From the NCBI GenBank assembly GCA_029975525.1, contig JARKOX010000252.1:1-37286 (forward strand): 37,286 nucleotides of DNA, written 5' to 3'. How positions within the stretch are numbered: position 1 is the first letter of the stretch; every line of letters starts with the position of its first letter. Of this stretch, positions 1 to 8,794 are shown one piece after another. This stretch comes from Prolixibacteraceae bacterium (GTDB taxonomy: Bacteria; Bacteroidota; Bacteroidia; Bacteroidales; Prolixibacteraceae). The notes under the pieces were generated by a model that worked only from the letters and a program-made list of their open reading frames with translations, did no database searches and was not told the DNA's origin. Position numbers and translations under genes: made by a program.

Positions 1-878
1 ACAATCGACGCCGGACTGTCGATCACCTCGTCGGTGACAATCATATTACGCCGCACCGGGAGGCAGTGCATAAACCGGGCCTGGTTGGTCAATGCCATCT
101 TTTCGGCATCAACTGTCCAGCTTCTGTCTTTCGACAAAATTTGCCCGTAATGGGTGTAGGAGGCCCAGTTTTTGGCATAAATAAAATCGGCTCCTTCAAA
201 CGCCTTTTGCTGGTTATACTCCACTTTCAGGTCGCCCATAAATTCGGGCGCCAGTTCGTACCCTTCGGGATGGGTGACCACCAGCTCGTAATCGGCTTTG
301 CGCATCCACTCGACGAATGAGTTGGGCACCGCCTGCGGCAGGGCACGCGGGTGTGGCGCCCAGGTCAGCACCACCTTGGGGCGCGCCTTGGTTTTGTACT
401 CTTCGATCGTCATCAGATCGGCAAAACTTTGCAGCGGATGACGGGTAGCCGCTTCCATGCTCACAACCGGCACCCCGGCATATTCGATAAACTGGTTGAG
501 GATTTTTTCGTTGTAGTCATCCTCGCGGCTTTCAAAACGGGCAAATGACCTCACCCCGATAATGTCGCAATACGATCCGATAACCGGAACGGCTTCTTTG
601 AGGTGTTCGGGTTTGTTGCCATCCATCACCACGCCCATTTCCGTTTCAAGCTGCCAGCCGTCTTCATTCACATTGAGCACCATGGTGTTCATGCCCAAAT
701 TCATGGCTGCCTTTTGCGTACTCAGCCGGGTGCGCAAACTGGCGTTGAAAAAAATCAACACCATCGTTTTGTTCTTTCCCAGATGGCTGTAGGCAAACGG
801 GTTCTTTTTCACATCGAAAGCAACGCTGAGCGCCTGCTTTAAATCGGGGATATCGTTTACACAAGTAAAATGTCTCAT
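1..878 (-). CDS. argF: N-succinylornithine carbamoyltransferase (ArgF'-type), 3' end cut by window edge
   Basis: Transfers the carbamoyl group of carbamoyl phosphate to an N-acylated ornithine, giving N-acylcitrulline in cytoplasmic arginine synthesis. About 292 codons are visible from the ATG at 878; the family is about 318 aa, so roughly 25 residues lie off the left edge. Visible motifs: the carbamoyl-phosphate loop SLRTRLSTQ (residues 47-55), EAATRHPLQSFADL, and FMHCLPVRRN near the cut end. Residue 90 is Pro (context MDGNKPEHL). In Bacteroides fragilis Pro90 marks succinylornithine specificity, whereas acetylornithine enzymes have Glu at the equivalent position. It is the last visible gene of the arg/pro operon, 12 bp after proA. 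Succinyl specificity is inferred from this residue and overall similarity. An ordinary OTCase is unlikely. Confidence 0.93.
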   Translation of the reverse strand, partial: MRHFTCVNDIPDLKQALSVAFDVKKNPFAYSHLGKNKTMVLIFFNASLRTRLSTQKAAMNLGMNTMVLNVNEDGWQLETEMGVVMDGNKPEHLKEAVPVIGSYCDIIGVRSFARFESREDDYNEKILNQFIEYAGVPVVSMEAATRHPLQSFADLMTIEEYKTKARPKVVLTWAPHPRALPQAVPNSFVEWMRKADYELVVTHPEGYELAPEFMGDLKVEYNQQKAFEGADFIYAKNWASYTHYGQILSKDRSWTVDAEKMALTNQARFMHCLPVRRNMIVTDEVIDSPASI

Positions 879-890
879 AACAATCTTCTT

Positions 891-2141
891 TTATTTTGGA
901 CGGACCTGTCCGGTACCTTCAATAATCCATTTGTAGCTGGTCAGTTCTTCGAGCGCCATGGGGCCGCGGGCGTGCAGTTTCTGGGTGCTGATGCCGATTT
1001 CGGCGCCCAGTCCGAACTGTGCCCCGTCGGTAAATGCGGTCGAAACATTGGCATAAACCGACGATGCGTCGATCAGCTTCTGAAAACGGCTGATCTTCTC
1101 CTCATCTTCGGCAATAATCGCTTCGCTGTGTTTCGAACTGTATTCGGAGATGTGGTTAACGGCCTCTTCAAAACTGTCGACCGTTTTGACAGCCATTTTC
1201 AGGGAGAGAAATTCCGTCCCGAACGATTTTTCGTCGGCCGGGAAGAGCAACTGCTGCGGATAGTGGCCGTTGAGGACAGCCCAGGCATCGTTGTCGGCAT
1301 AAACCACCACGCCATCCCGGGCCAGTTTTTCGGCCAGGTAAGGCAGGTCGGCCAGTCGCGAACGGTGTACCACCAGGCAGTCGAGGGCGTTGCAAACCGA
1401 CGGGCGGCGCGTTTTGGCGTTGTAAATAATTTCGCGTCCCTTCTCCCTGTCGCCGGTTTCATCAAAATAGGTGTGACAAATGCCGGCGCCGGTTTCAATA
1501 ACCGGAATTTTGGAGTTCTCGCGGACGAAATCAATTAGACTTTGGCTGCCGCGCGGAATAATCAGATCGATGTATCCGCGGGCGTTCATCATTTCGGCAG
1601 TTTCCTCACGCCCGGCCGGAAGCAGGGTTACCACATCGCGGTCAATTCCGCAACGGTCGAGCACGTGGTGAATAACCGCCAGGATGGCCGTGTTGGAACT
1701 GATCGCATCGCTGCCGCCTTTGAGTACGCAGGCGTTTCCCGATTTCAGACAGAGCGAAAACACATCAAAGGTTACATTGGGGCGCGCTTCGTAAATGATG
1801 CCGATCACCCCGAACGGAACCGAAACCTTGGTAATTTTCAACCCATTGGGGCGGAGGGTTTCGGAAAGGATTTTCCCGACGGGCGAAGGGAGCGTGGCCA
1901 CATTGCGCATGTCGGCGGTAATGCCGCGAAGCCGCTCGTCGGTGAGTTTCAGCCGGTCGTATTTCGGGTCGGACGGGTCCATGCGGCTGAGATCTTTGCG
2001 ATTCTCTTCCAGAATAAATGCCGACTGTTTTTCCGCCTCGTCGGCCAGTTCCATCAAAATCCGATTGATCTGCTCTTCGGAAACCAGGTTCAGGTTCCGC
2101 GAGGCTTTCAATGTTTTCTCCAGTTGTTCCCTAATCTTCAC
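891..2141 (-). CDS. proA: Glutamate-5-semialdehyde dehydrogenase (gamma-glutamyl phosphate reductase)
   Basis: NADPH-dependent reduction of gamma-glutamyl phosphate to glutamate-5-semialdehyde, the second step of proline synthesis. It is 416 aa, the usual ProA length. It shows the aldehyde-dehydrogenase-fold cofactor region ([18 protein letters not shown]), [10 protein letters not shown], and the catalytic cysteine in [16 protein letters not shown]. The C-terminal [15 protein letters not shown] block is typical of the family. It starts at an ATG 24 bp after the proB stop and is co-oriented with the arginine genes. ProB and ProA normally form a channelling complex because the phosphate intermediate is unstable, so the adjacency fits. 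Nothing appears degraded. Confidence 0.97.
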   Translation of the reverse strand: MKIREQLEKTLKASRNLNLVSEEQINRILMELADEAEKQSAFILEENRKDLSRMDPSDPKYDRLKLTDERLRGITADMRNVATLPSPVGKILSETLRPNGLKITKVSVPFGVIGIIYEARPNVTFDVFSLCLKSGNACVLKGGSDAISSNTAILAVIHHVLDRCGIDRDVVTLLPAGREETAEMMNARGYIDLIIPRGSQSLIDFVRENSKIPVIETGAGICHTYFDETGDREKGREIIYNAKTRRPSVCNALDCLVVHRSRLADLPYLAEKLARDGVVVYADNDAWAVLNGHYPQQLLFPADEKSFGTEFLSLKMAVKTVDSFEEAVNHISEYSSKHSEAIIAEDEEKISRFQKLIDASSVYANVSTAFTDGAQFGLGAEIGISTQKLHARGPMALEELTSYKWIIEGTGQVRPK

Positions 2142-2165
2142 AATCCTTCATTTTGAGGTTAAAAA

Positions 2166-3263
2166 TCACTTGCCGTTTTCCAGATAGAGGTAATCGTAAT
2201 GAATCAACGGCTTCTGCCGGGCGGCCAGCTTCTCTTTTTCCAGCTTTTCGGAACCAAATTGCGCTTTTCCGACTCCCAGGTAATGGTCGTTCTCGTCAAA
2301 AATCTTCAGCAGGTCGCCCCTTTTGAAAGCTCCTTCGGAAGTCACCACGCCAACAGGCAGCAGGCTGACTGCCTTTTCAGACATTAACGCCTGGGCAGCT
2401 CCCTGGTTGATGATCACCCGCGATTTGGCAAAACTGTCGGAATAGGCAATCCAGTTTTTGACTCCGGAAACGGCTTTCTCTTCCGGAACAAAAAAGGTGT
2501 GCGGCACCGACTTTTCTTCATTCAGCACATCCAGGAGAATATTTTCCCGGTTGCCGTTGGCAACATGAACGGCAATTCCACCGTCAGCCACCTTTCGTGC
2601 AATACGCAGTTTGGTCCTCATGCCGCCGCGTCCGAAACCGGACATTTGCCCGGAAACATGAATCTCGCCCTCCTCAATGTCGCGGCTGATCTCCGGAATG
2701 ATCTCCGCCCCTTCGGTACCGGGTGCGCCCGTGTAAACCCCATCCACATTGGTGAGGATAATGAGCGCTTCCGAACCGGCCAGTGTGGCAATCAATCCCG
2801 ACAGTTCATCGTTGTCGGTAAACATCAGCTCGTTCACCGAAATGGTGTCATTTTCGTTGACAATCGGTATCACTCTGTTTTCGAGCAGGGTGGTGATGCA
2901 GTTCTTCATGTTGAGATAATGCTTCCGGCTCGAAAAATTCTCTTTTGTAGTCAGTACCTGCGCGCAAACCAGGTTGTGCTCGCGCAGGAAATCGGAATAA
3001 CGGTTAATCAGCTTCACCTGGCCCAGTGCGGCCCACAACTGCCGTGACGAAACGGCATCGTATTTCCGGACCGGCGTCAGCACGGCTTTGCCGGAAGCCA
3101 CCGCCCCCGACGACACCAACACCACCTCAACGCCGGCTTTGTGCAGCGCGGCAAGCTGGTCTACCAGATGCGCAATACGCGGAACGTTGAGCGTGCCGTC
3201 GTCCCGGGTAAGGACATTGCTGCCAACCTTAACCGTAATTTTTTTATAGCGGAAATTTGTCAT
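2166..3263 (-). CDS. proB: Glutamate 5-kinase with C-terminal PUA domain
   Basis: Phosphorylates glutamate to gamma-glutamyl phosphate, the committed and usually proline-inhibited step of proline synthesis. The N-terminal amino-acid-kinase domain (about residues 5-260) contains KVGSNVLT, VLVSSGAVASG, PIVNENDTIS and the GRGGMRTKL activation region. A PUA domain follows (about 275-350, VSLLPVGVVTSEGAFKRGDLL). The ATG at 3263 is preferred to an in-frame GTG at 3266 because it forms a TGATG stop/start overlap with proC, implying translational coupling. Length is about 365 aa, normal for PUA-containing ProB. Confidence 0.96.
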   Translation of the reverse strand: MTNFRYKKITVKVGSNVLTRDDGTLNVPRIAHLVDQLAALHKAGVEVVLVSSGAVASGKAVLTPVRKYDAVSSRQLWAALGQVKLINRYSDFLREHNLVCAQVLTTKENFSSRKHYLNMKNCITTLLENRVIPIVNENDTISVNELMFTDNDELSGLIATLAGSEALIILTNVDGVYTGAPGTEGAEIIPEISRDIEEGEIHVSGQMSGFGRGGMRTKLRIARKVADGGIAVHVANGNRENILLDVLNEEKSVPHTFFVPEEKAVSGVKNWIAYSDSFAKSRVIINQGAAQALMSEKAVSLLPVGVVTSEGAFKRGDLLKIFDENDHYLGVGKAQFGSEKLEKEKLAARQKPLIHYDYLYLENGK

Positions 3264-4069
3264 CACGGATTTTCCAGTTTCTCAATTTTTTTGTACGACG
3301 CCAACAATCCCTGGATGAGCGACGAACTGAAACCTTTGTGTTCCATCTCGTTCAGCCCGGTAATGGTGACGCCGCGGGGGGTTGTTACTTTGTCGATTTC
3401 CCGTTCGGGGTGGTGTCCGTTTTCCAGTACCAGTTTGGCTGCTCCCATCACGGTTTGCGCCGTGATGAACTGTGCCAGCTCGGCGCCAAACCCAATTTCA
3501 ACGCCGCCCTGCATGGCAGCCCGGATGTAGCGCAGGGCGTAGGCAATGCCGCACGAAGCCAGCACCGTGGCAGCAGCCATCAGCTCGTCGGGAATAATGG
3601 CTGTTTTTCCCATTTTGTCGAACAGGCCAACCACCTGCCGGGTTTGGGCTTCACTGCTTCCGTTGGTCGAAATCAGCGTCATCGACTCCTGCAGGGCAAT
3701 GGCCGTGTTGGGCATCGCCCGGAAAAGGGGGATATTTTCCCCCGCCACAGCAGCCAGTTCGTTCAGATCGACGCCGGCCACCAGCGAAATAACAACTTTT
3801 TCGGGGGAGAGCAGGTCGCGGAAACCCTTCAGCACTTCCACCACCTGATAAGGCTTCACCGCCACAAGGATCAGATCGGCCGACAGAACAGCCTGCCGGT
3901 TGTCGGAAGTCACCACCACCCCTTTATCCCGGAGATTCCCCAGCAGTTCGGTACGACGGCGGGTTACGGTCAGCTCCCCGGGCTGCACTTCGCCCGAAAG
4001 GAGCAGTCCTTCGGCAATGGCCGTTCCCAGGTTTCCTCCGCCAATAATGGCAATTTGTTTGTCTTTCAT
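3263..4069 (-). CDS. proC: Pyrroline-5-carboxylate reductase
   Basis: Reduces 1-pyrroline-5-carboxylate to proline with NAD(P)H, the last proline step. The protein is 268 aa. It has the N-terminal Rossmann motif IAIIGGGNLGTAIAEGLL, the VAVKPYQV strand, RAMPNTAIALQESMT and the C-terminal dimerisation/catalytic block ending in GVTITGLNEMEHKGFSSSLIQG (a P5CR-like TTPRGVT..GL signature). Its stop overlaps the proB start by one base, and it sits about 30 bp after argD. Placing proC inside an arginine operon may allow joint control of the two glutamate-derived amino acids. Confidence 0.96.
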   Translation of the reverse strand: MKDKQIAIIGGGNLGTAIAEGLLLSGEVQPGELTVTRRRTELLGNLRDKGVVVTSDNRQAVLSADLILVAVKPYQVVEVLKGFRDLLSPEKVVISLVAGVDLNELAAVAGENIPLFRAMPNTAIALQESMTLISTNGSSEAQTRQVVGLFDKMGKTAIIPDELMAAATVLASCGIAYALRYIRAAMQGGVEIGFGAELAQFITAQTVMGAAKLVLENGHHPEREIDKVTTPRGVTITGLNEMEHKGFSSSLIQGLLASYKKIEKLENP

Positions 4070-4098
4070 CTTTTCGTCAATCTAACTGGTTGCAAAAG

Positions 4099-5241
4099 TT
4101 ACCGGCTAAACTCCGGATTTTCAAGAACCGATGCCAGCGCCGACACAAAACGGGCGGCATCATTTTCGGAAAGCGACAACGGAGGCAGCAACCTGACGGT
4201 GTTCTGTCCCGAAAACCCTGTAAAAATATGAAAATCACGCAACAACTTTTCACGCAGATTTTTTATCGGGAAAGGAAACTCCAGTCCGATCATCAATCCG
4301 CGCCCACGAACCTGAAAATCACCGTTCAGCGCATTCAGCTGCCGGATCAGCCAGGAGCCGATGCGGGCGGCGTTCTCCACCAGATTTTCTTTTTCCATCA
4401 CCTCCAGAACGGCAATGGCGGCGGCACAGGCCAGGTGATTTCCACCAAAAGTCGTTCCCAGCATCCCGTGCCAGGGGTGAATGTCGGGATGAATCAGCAC
4501 CCCGCCGACGGGAAATCCGTTGCCCATTCCTTTGGCCGTGGTGATGATATCGGGCGTCACGCCATCGTACTGGTGGGCGAAAAATTTACCGGAACGTCCG
4601 TAGCCCGACTGGATTTCATCGAGAATAAAGAGGGCGCCGTGACGATGGGCCAGCGCCTGAAGTCCTTTGAAGAACTCCGGGTCGGGCAGGATGATGCCGC
4701 CGATCCCCTGAATACCTTCAACCAACACAGCAGCGATCTCTTCGGTTTCAAACGCCTTTTCGGAAGCGGCCAGATCGTTGAAAGGCAGGATCAGCGCGTT
4801 GGACGTTTGGTTTACCGGCGCCACAATTTTGGGATTGTCGGTCAGGGCTACTGCCGCCGAGGTGCGCCCGTGAAAACCTTTGCGAAAGGCGATAAATTTT
4901 TTCCGTCCGGTGACAAACGAGGCCAGCTTGATGGCATTTTCGTTGGCCTCAGCGCCCGAATTGCATAAAAACAGCTGGTAGCTGTCGTACCCCGACTGGC
5001 GTCCCAGCTTTTCAGCCAGCTCGTGCTGCAGCGGATTCTGGACCGAGTTGGAATAGAACCCGATTTTCTGAAGCTGACCGGCCACTTTTTCGACATAGTG
5101 CGGATGGCAGTGACCGATTGAAATGACAGCGTGCCCGCCATACAAATCGAGGTAGCTGTTCCCCTGGGTGTCCCACACCTGGCATCCCAGCGCCTTTTCA
5201 GGGGTGATATCGAGTAACGGATAAACGTCGAACAGTTTCAT
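4099..5241 (-). CDS. argD: N-acyl(succinyl)ornithine aminotransferase
   Basis: PLP-dependent class III aminotransferase converting N-acylglutamate semialdehyde to N-acylornithine with glutamate as amino donor. It is 380 aa, slightly short but complete. Landmarks: DLYGGHAVISIGHCHPHYV at the N-terminus, NSGAEANENAIKLA, the LVEGIQGIGG strand, FILDEIQSGYGRSGKFFAHQ, and the PLP lysine in TTAKGMGNGFPVGG. The ATG at 5241 gives the normal family N-terminus. It lies 27 bp after argC. Given the succinylornithine-type carbamoyltransferase in the same operon, the in vivo substrate is probably the succinylated compound; that is inference from context. Confidence 0.95.
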   Translation of the reverse strand: MKLFDVYPLLDITPEKALGCQVWDTQGNSYLDLYGGHAVISIGHCHPHYVEKVAGQLQKIGFYSNSVQNPLQHELAEKLGRQSGYDSYQLFLCNSGAEANENAIKLASFVTGRKKFIAFRKGFHGRTSAAVALTDNPKIVAPVNQTSNALILPFNDLAASEKAFETEEIAAVLVEGIQGIGGIILPDPEFFKGLQALAHRHGALFILDEIQSGYGRSGKFFAHQYDGVTPDIITTAKGMGNGFPVGGVLIHPDIHPWHGMLGTTFGGNHLACAAAIAVLEVMEKENLVENAARIGSWLIRQLNALNGDFQVRGRGLMIGLEFPFPIKNLREKLLRDFHIFTGFSGQNTVRLLPPLSLSENDAARFVSALASVLENPEFSR

Positions 5242-5268
5242 TGCAAAAGATAAAAAGGTAAATAAACA

Positions 5269-6240
5269 TCAAAAAGCGACCGGTTTCAGGTGCAAGCCGG
5301 TCGTCTCCTCCAGCCCGAACATCAGGTTCATATTCTGAACCGCTTGTCCCGAGGCGCCTTTCAGCAGGTTGTCGGTACAGCTGACCATCACCAGTTTTGA
5401 GCCGTGTTTTTCCAGATAAAGCAGGGCTTTGTTGGTGTTCACCACCTGTTTCAGCCCCGGGTTTTTGTCGGTCAGAACGACAAACGGATGGTCGCGATAA
5501 AAGGCTGCATAGCGTTGCCGGGCCTCGGCAAGGGTACCGTCGAAATCGGTGTACGCCGACACAAAAATCCCGCGGGTGTGATTTCCGCGGATGGGAATAA
5601 AGTTGAAGCCGGCGTCAAATCCGGGCTGCAGCTGCTTCAGGCTTTGGAGGATTTCGCCCTCGTGCTGGTGTTCAAAAATTTTGTAGGCCGACAAGTTATT
5701 GCTGCGCCAGCTGAAGTGGGAAGTTGCCGTGGGTTGTTGCCCTGCCCCGGTGGAACCGGTAATGGCCTGCACATGCACTTCGGCTTTCAGCAGGCCGGCG
5801 GCGGCCAGCGGCAGCAGCGCCAGCTGGATTCCCGTGGCAAAACAGCCCGGGTTGGCAATAAAGTCTGCCTTGCGGATCTCCTCGCGGTTTAACTCGGGAA
5901 GGCCGTAAACAAAGGCGTGTTCCCGGCTCTTCATCCGAAAATCGGTGCTCAGGTCGATTACCTTTACTCCTGCCGGAACCGGAACTTTCTGCAAAAACTC
6001 TTTCGACTTGCCATGCCCCATGCAAAGAAAAATCACCTGCACCGCGTCCAGACTGAAACTTTCGGTAAAAACCAGGCTGGTTTCTCCCAGCAGGTCATCG
6101 TGCACCGAGGCAACGGCATTTCCGGCATTGCTGGTGCTCTGTACAAACCCGATTTCGGCATGCGGGTGGTTCAGTAAAATACGGATCAGCTCCCCGGCGG
6201 TGTAGCCGGCGCCTCCGATAATTCCAACTTTTATCTTCAT
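5269..6240 (-). CDS. argC: N-acyl-gamma-glutamyl-phosphate reductase
   Basis: NADPH-dependent reduction of N-acylglutamyl phosphate to the semialdehyde in arginine synthesis. It is 323 aa. The N-terminal Rossmann fold starts VGIIGGAGYTAGELIRILL. The catalytic cysteine lies in ANPGCFATGIQLALLPL, preceded by VYGLPELNRE. GSTGAGQQPTATSHFSWR and PIRGNHTRGIFVSAY are conserved ArgC blocks. The start ATG overlaps the argG stop by 4 bp (ATGA). The substrate is probably the succinylated phosphate, by analogy with Bacteroides. Confidence 0.96.
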   Translation of the reverse strand: MKIKVGIIGGAGYTAGELIRILLNHPHAEIGFVQSTSNAGNAVASVHDDLLGETSLVFTESFSLDAVQVIFLCMGHGKSKEFLQKVPVPAGVKVIDLSTDFRMKSREHAFVYGLPELNREEIRKADFIANPGCFATGIQLALLPLAAAGLLKAEVHVQAITGSTGAGQQPTATSHFSWRSNNLSAYKIFEHQHEGEILQSLKQLQPGFDAGFNFIPIRGNHTRGIFVSAYTDFDGTLAEARQRYAAFYRDHPFVVLTDKNPGLKQVVNTNKALLYLEKHGSKLVMVSCTDNLLKGASGQAVQNMNLMFGLEETTGLHLKPVAF

Positions 6241-7427
6241 TTCCGGTTGACTGAATGGTAAATTTTCAGGTAGTTCCCCAAAATATTGGTGAATCCTTTC
6301 ACATCGTCGCCGGTCCAGGCTTTGCTCTCCTCGCCGTAATGGCCAAAATCAGAGCTCATCAGGTCGTTGGGCGATTCGATCCCTTGCAGCTCGAAACGAT
6401 AGGGTTTCAGCGCAACAAAAACTTTTCCGTTGACATTTTCCTGGGTATTTTCCAGGAAGCTTTCGATGTTGCGCATAACCGGATCGAGGTAGAGCGATTC
6501 GTGCAGGAACATGCCGTACCAGTTGGCCAGCTGCTCTTTCCAGTAGAGCTGCCACTTGGTTAGGGTGTGTTTTTCGAGCAGGTGATGAGCTTTGATGATG
6601 ATGAGCGGTGCGGCTGCTTCAAACCCGACTCTTCCTTTTATGCCGATGATGGTGTCGCCCACGTGGATATCGCGCCCGATGGCATAGGGAGCGGCAAGGT
6701 CTTCGAGCGTTTGAATGGCTTCGGGGCCGCTTTCAAAACGTTTTCCGTCGATCGCCTTCAGCTCGCCCTTTTCAAAAGCCAGCTCAACAACTTTGGTCTC
6801 CTGCGCGCGGAGCTGTTTCGGATAGGCCTCTTCGGGAAGCGGCTTGCCGGAGGTCAGCGTTTCTTTGCCGCCAATGCTGGTTCCCCACAACCCCTGGTTG
6901 ATGGAGTACTGCATCTTCACAAAATCGTCCTGCACGCCGTGCTCCCGCAGGTAGTTGATCTCCTGTTCGCGGCTGAGCGAAAGGTCGCGGATGGGGGTGA
7001 CGATTTGGATGCCGGGGGCCAGCACCTGAAAGGTGAGGTCGAAACGCACCTGGTCGTTGCCGGCGCCGGTACTGCCGTGGGCTACATATCCCGCTCCGAT
7101 TTTGCGGGCATATTCGATGATGGCCATCGCCTGAAAAACCCGTTCGGAGCTCACGGAAATCGGATAGGTATTGTTTCGCAATACGTTGCCATACACCATA
7201 TAACGGATACATTTACTGTAATAGACATCCGTTACATCGAGGGTGACATGCTTGACAGCACCCAGTTGGTAGGCCTTCTCCTCGATACGGGCCAGTTCTT
7301 CCGTTGAAAAGCCGCCCGTGTTGGCAATGGCGGTATATACCTCAAACCCTTTTTCTTCCGATAAATATTTGACACAAAACGAAGTATCCAATCCTCCGCT
7401 GAACGCCAAAACCAATTTTTCTTTCAT
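6237..7427 (-). CDS. argG: Argininosuccinate synthase
   Basis: ATP-dependent condensation of citrulline and aspartate to argininosuccinate. The ATG at 7427 was chosen because it gives the canonical start MKEKLVLAFSGGLDTSFC (P-loop AFSGGLDTS at residues 8-16) and 396 aa. An upstream in-frame extension to 7493 has no family resemblance. Other conserved blocks are YVAHGSTGAGNDQVRFD, SREQEINYLREHG and SIGGKETLTSG. It precedes argC with a 4 bp overlap and follows a 171 bp gap from the GNAT gene, so it probably has its own promoter or a processed 5' end. Confidence 0.95.
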   Translation of the reverse strand: MKEKLVLAFSGGLDTSFCVKYLSEEKGFEVYTAIANTGGFSTEELARIEEKAYQLGAVKHVTLDVTDVYYSKCIRYMVYGNVLRNNTYPISVSSERVFQAMAIIEYARKIGAGYVAHGSTGAGNDQVRFDLTFQVLAPGIQIVTPIRDLSLSREQEINYLREHGVQDDFVKMQYSINQGLWGTSIGGKETLTSGKPLPEEAYPKQLRAQETKVVELAFEKGELKAIDGKRFESGPEAIQTLEDLAAPYAIGRDIHVGDTIIGIKGRVGFEAAAPLIIIKAHHLLEKHTLTKWQLYWKEQLANWYGMFLHESLYLDPVMRNIESFLENTQENVNGKVFVALKPYRFELQGIESPNDLMSSDFGHYGEESKAWTGDDVKGFTNILGNYLKIYHSVNRK

Positions 7428-7598
7428 CTGTATATGTTTTAATTTTTTAGTTGTCGGACAGAGTCTTGTGCGGAAAATACTCCTCTCTGGCACCGGCCCG
7501 GCCGGACAGATGTAACCATTTTCCCCTCAACTCCTTTCACTTTTGAAAAATTAATGAATAAATAATGTATAATCATCAGCAAACGGCTGACGCTGCTG
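7428..7598. other. Intergenic region between the GNAT gene and argG
   Basis: AT-rich 171 bp upstream of argG (transcribed leftwards). A TGAAT half of the ARG-box consensus lies at 7555-7559 followed by AAAT, but the other half is poor. A 5 bp hairpin (TCAGC/GCTGA around 7575-7589) lacks a U-tract and is not a convincing terminator. A promoter for argG is expected here but no clear -33/-7 pair was found. Confidence 0.35.
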
Positions 7599-8276
7599 TT
7601 ACAAATTTCCGTTGTTTTTCTCCGCTTTTCTGATTTTCCGGAGCAGGCTGATCCCGTTTTTGGGTTTCAGCTTGTTGATCACATCCATCAGCGAACGTTT
7701 TTTGATCTCGCTTCCGTTGCCATTTTTTTCGGCCTCCCACGCCGGATCGTAGAGCATCCCGGTGCAGAGGCACTTGGTGCGCTCGGTCCGTTGCAGGATA
7801 TCGTAATTGACACATCCCTGGCACCCTTTCCAGAAGGCTTCGTCATCGGTCAGCTCGGAGTAGGTAACCGGACGGTACCCCAGTTCATGGTTGATCTTCA
7901 TAACAGCCAGGCCGGTAGTCAGCCCGAAAATTTTGGCATCGGGAAATTTGGTACGCGAGAGTTCAAACGACTTTTTCTTGATCGCCTTGGCCAGGCCAAT
8001 TCCCCGGTATTCAGACTTGACGATCAACCCCGAGTTGGCTACATATTTATTGTGTCCCCACGACTCGATGTAACAAAATCCGGCAAACTGGTCGCCGTCG
8101 AGTGCAATAATGGCTTTCCCCTCCTGCATTTTAGTGGCCAGGTATTCATAGGTCCGCCGCGCAATACCGGTACCACGCTGTTTGGCCGCTATATCAATCG
8201 TATCGTTAATCGTGTCAACATATTTCAGGTGGCTTTCGCTGGCCACTTCAATGGTTATATTCTTCAGCTCCTTCAT
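7599..8276 (-). CDS. GNAT-family acyltransferase, probable N-succinylglutamate synthase of arginine synthesis
   Basis: A 225 aa GNAT-fold protein. The acyl-CoA pyrophosphate loop is at about residues 89-96 (EYRGIGLAKAIKK), after AIIALDGDQFAGFCYIESWG. The C-terminal part has a cysteine cluster (CQGCVNYD, then CLCTG about 16 residues later), possibly a metal site, and then a basic tail. It lies 11 bp after argR and before argG. No classical argA or argJ is visible. A homologue in this position in Bacteroides thetaiotaomicron (BT3761) was assigned as N-succinylglutamate synthase, so it is the best candidate for the first committed arginine step here. The assignment rests on context and resemblance; the acyl donor is inferred. 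Confidence 0.8.
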   Translation of the reverse strand: MKELKNITIEVASESHLKYVDTINDTIDIAAKQRGTGIARRTYEYLATKMQEGKAIIALDGDQFAGFCYIESWGHNKYVANSGLIVKSEYRGIGLAKAIKKKSFELSRTKFPDAKIFGLTTGLAVMKINHELGYRPVTYSELTDDEAFWKGCQGCVNYDILQRTERTKCLCTGMLYDPAWEAEKNGNGSEIKKRSLMDVINKLKPKNGISLLRKIRKAEKNNGNL

Positions 8277-8287
8277 TTCAGTTCCTG

Positions 8288-8770
8288 TTAACCAATTTTT
8301 GTTTTCAAATAAGGCATTATTCTAATGAGTGTATTAATAAATTCACTGCGTACAAGTCCCTCTTTCAGGATGACCAGGATGGTATCGTCGCCGGCAATGG
8401 TTCCCAGTATGGCGGGTGGGTTGGCATTGTCGATCACCGCGGCGATACTGCTGGCATAGCCGGGCAAGGTGCGGACGACCGCCAGGTTCCCCGAAAACTG
8501 CAAATCGCGGAACCCGTCGGCCAGGTAGTTGATCCGCAGCTTCTCCTCGCGGTTTTCCAGCGCAATCCCTTCGGGCACCATATATACATATCCGGCGCTG
8601 CCGGCGGGGACTTTGACCACTTTCAGCATCTTCAGATCACGCGACAAAGTTGCCTGGGTCAAGTTAAACCCCTTTTCGCGGAGCATCGACAACAACTCCT
8701 CCTGGCTGCTGATCCGCCCCGAGGCGATGATCTGCCGGATGGTGGCCCGTCGTTCTTCCCTGTTTTTCAT
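8288..8770 (-). CDS. argR: Arginine repressor ArgR
   Basis: Hexameric arginine-responsive DNA-binding regulator. The N-terminal winged helix (about residues 1-70) includes [36 protein letters not shown], with the family SRDL motif. The C-terminal oligomerisation/arginine-binding domain has [13 protein letters not shown]. The ATG at 8770 gives a normal 160 aa protein; an in-frame extension to 8839 adds 23 unrelated basic and hydrophobic residues and would run over the promoter and operator. It is followed 11 bp later by the GNAT gene. Probably autoregulated through ARG boxes just upstream. It diverges from carA. Confidence 0.95.
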   Translation of the reverse strand: MKNREERRATIRQIIASGRISSQEELLSMLREKGFNLTQATLSRDLKMLKVVKVPAGSAGYVYMVPEGIALENREEKLRINYLADGFRDLQFSGNLAVVRTLPGYASSIAAVIDNANPPAILGTIAGDDTILVILKEGLVRSEFINTLIRIMPYLKTKIG

Positions 8771-8788
8771 CTCGAATAAATATTCAAA
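8771..8788 (-). promoter_or_regulatory. ARG box 1 (ArgR operator) abutting the argR start codon
   Basis: Read on the minus strand the site is TTTGAATATTTATTCGAG, matching the enterobacterial ARG-box consensus TNTGAATWWWWATTCANW at all but one defined position (G for A). It touches the argR start codon and lies immediately downstream of the predicted transcription start, which would suit autorepression. Confidence 0.65.
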
Positions 8789-8794
8789 TTTTCG

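Noticed and set aside
7555-7568. ARG box upstream of argG
   Set aside because: Only one half (TGAAT) matches; the other half has three mismatches, so it was mentioned but not called.
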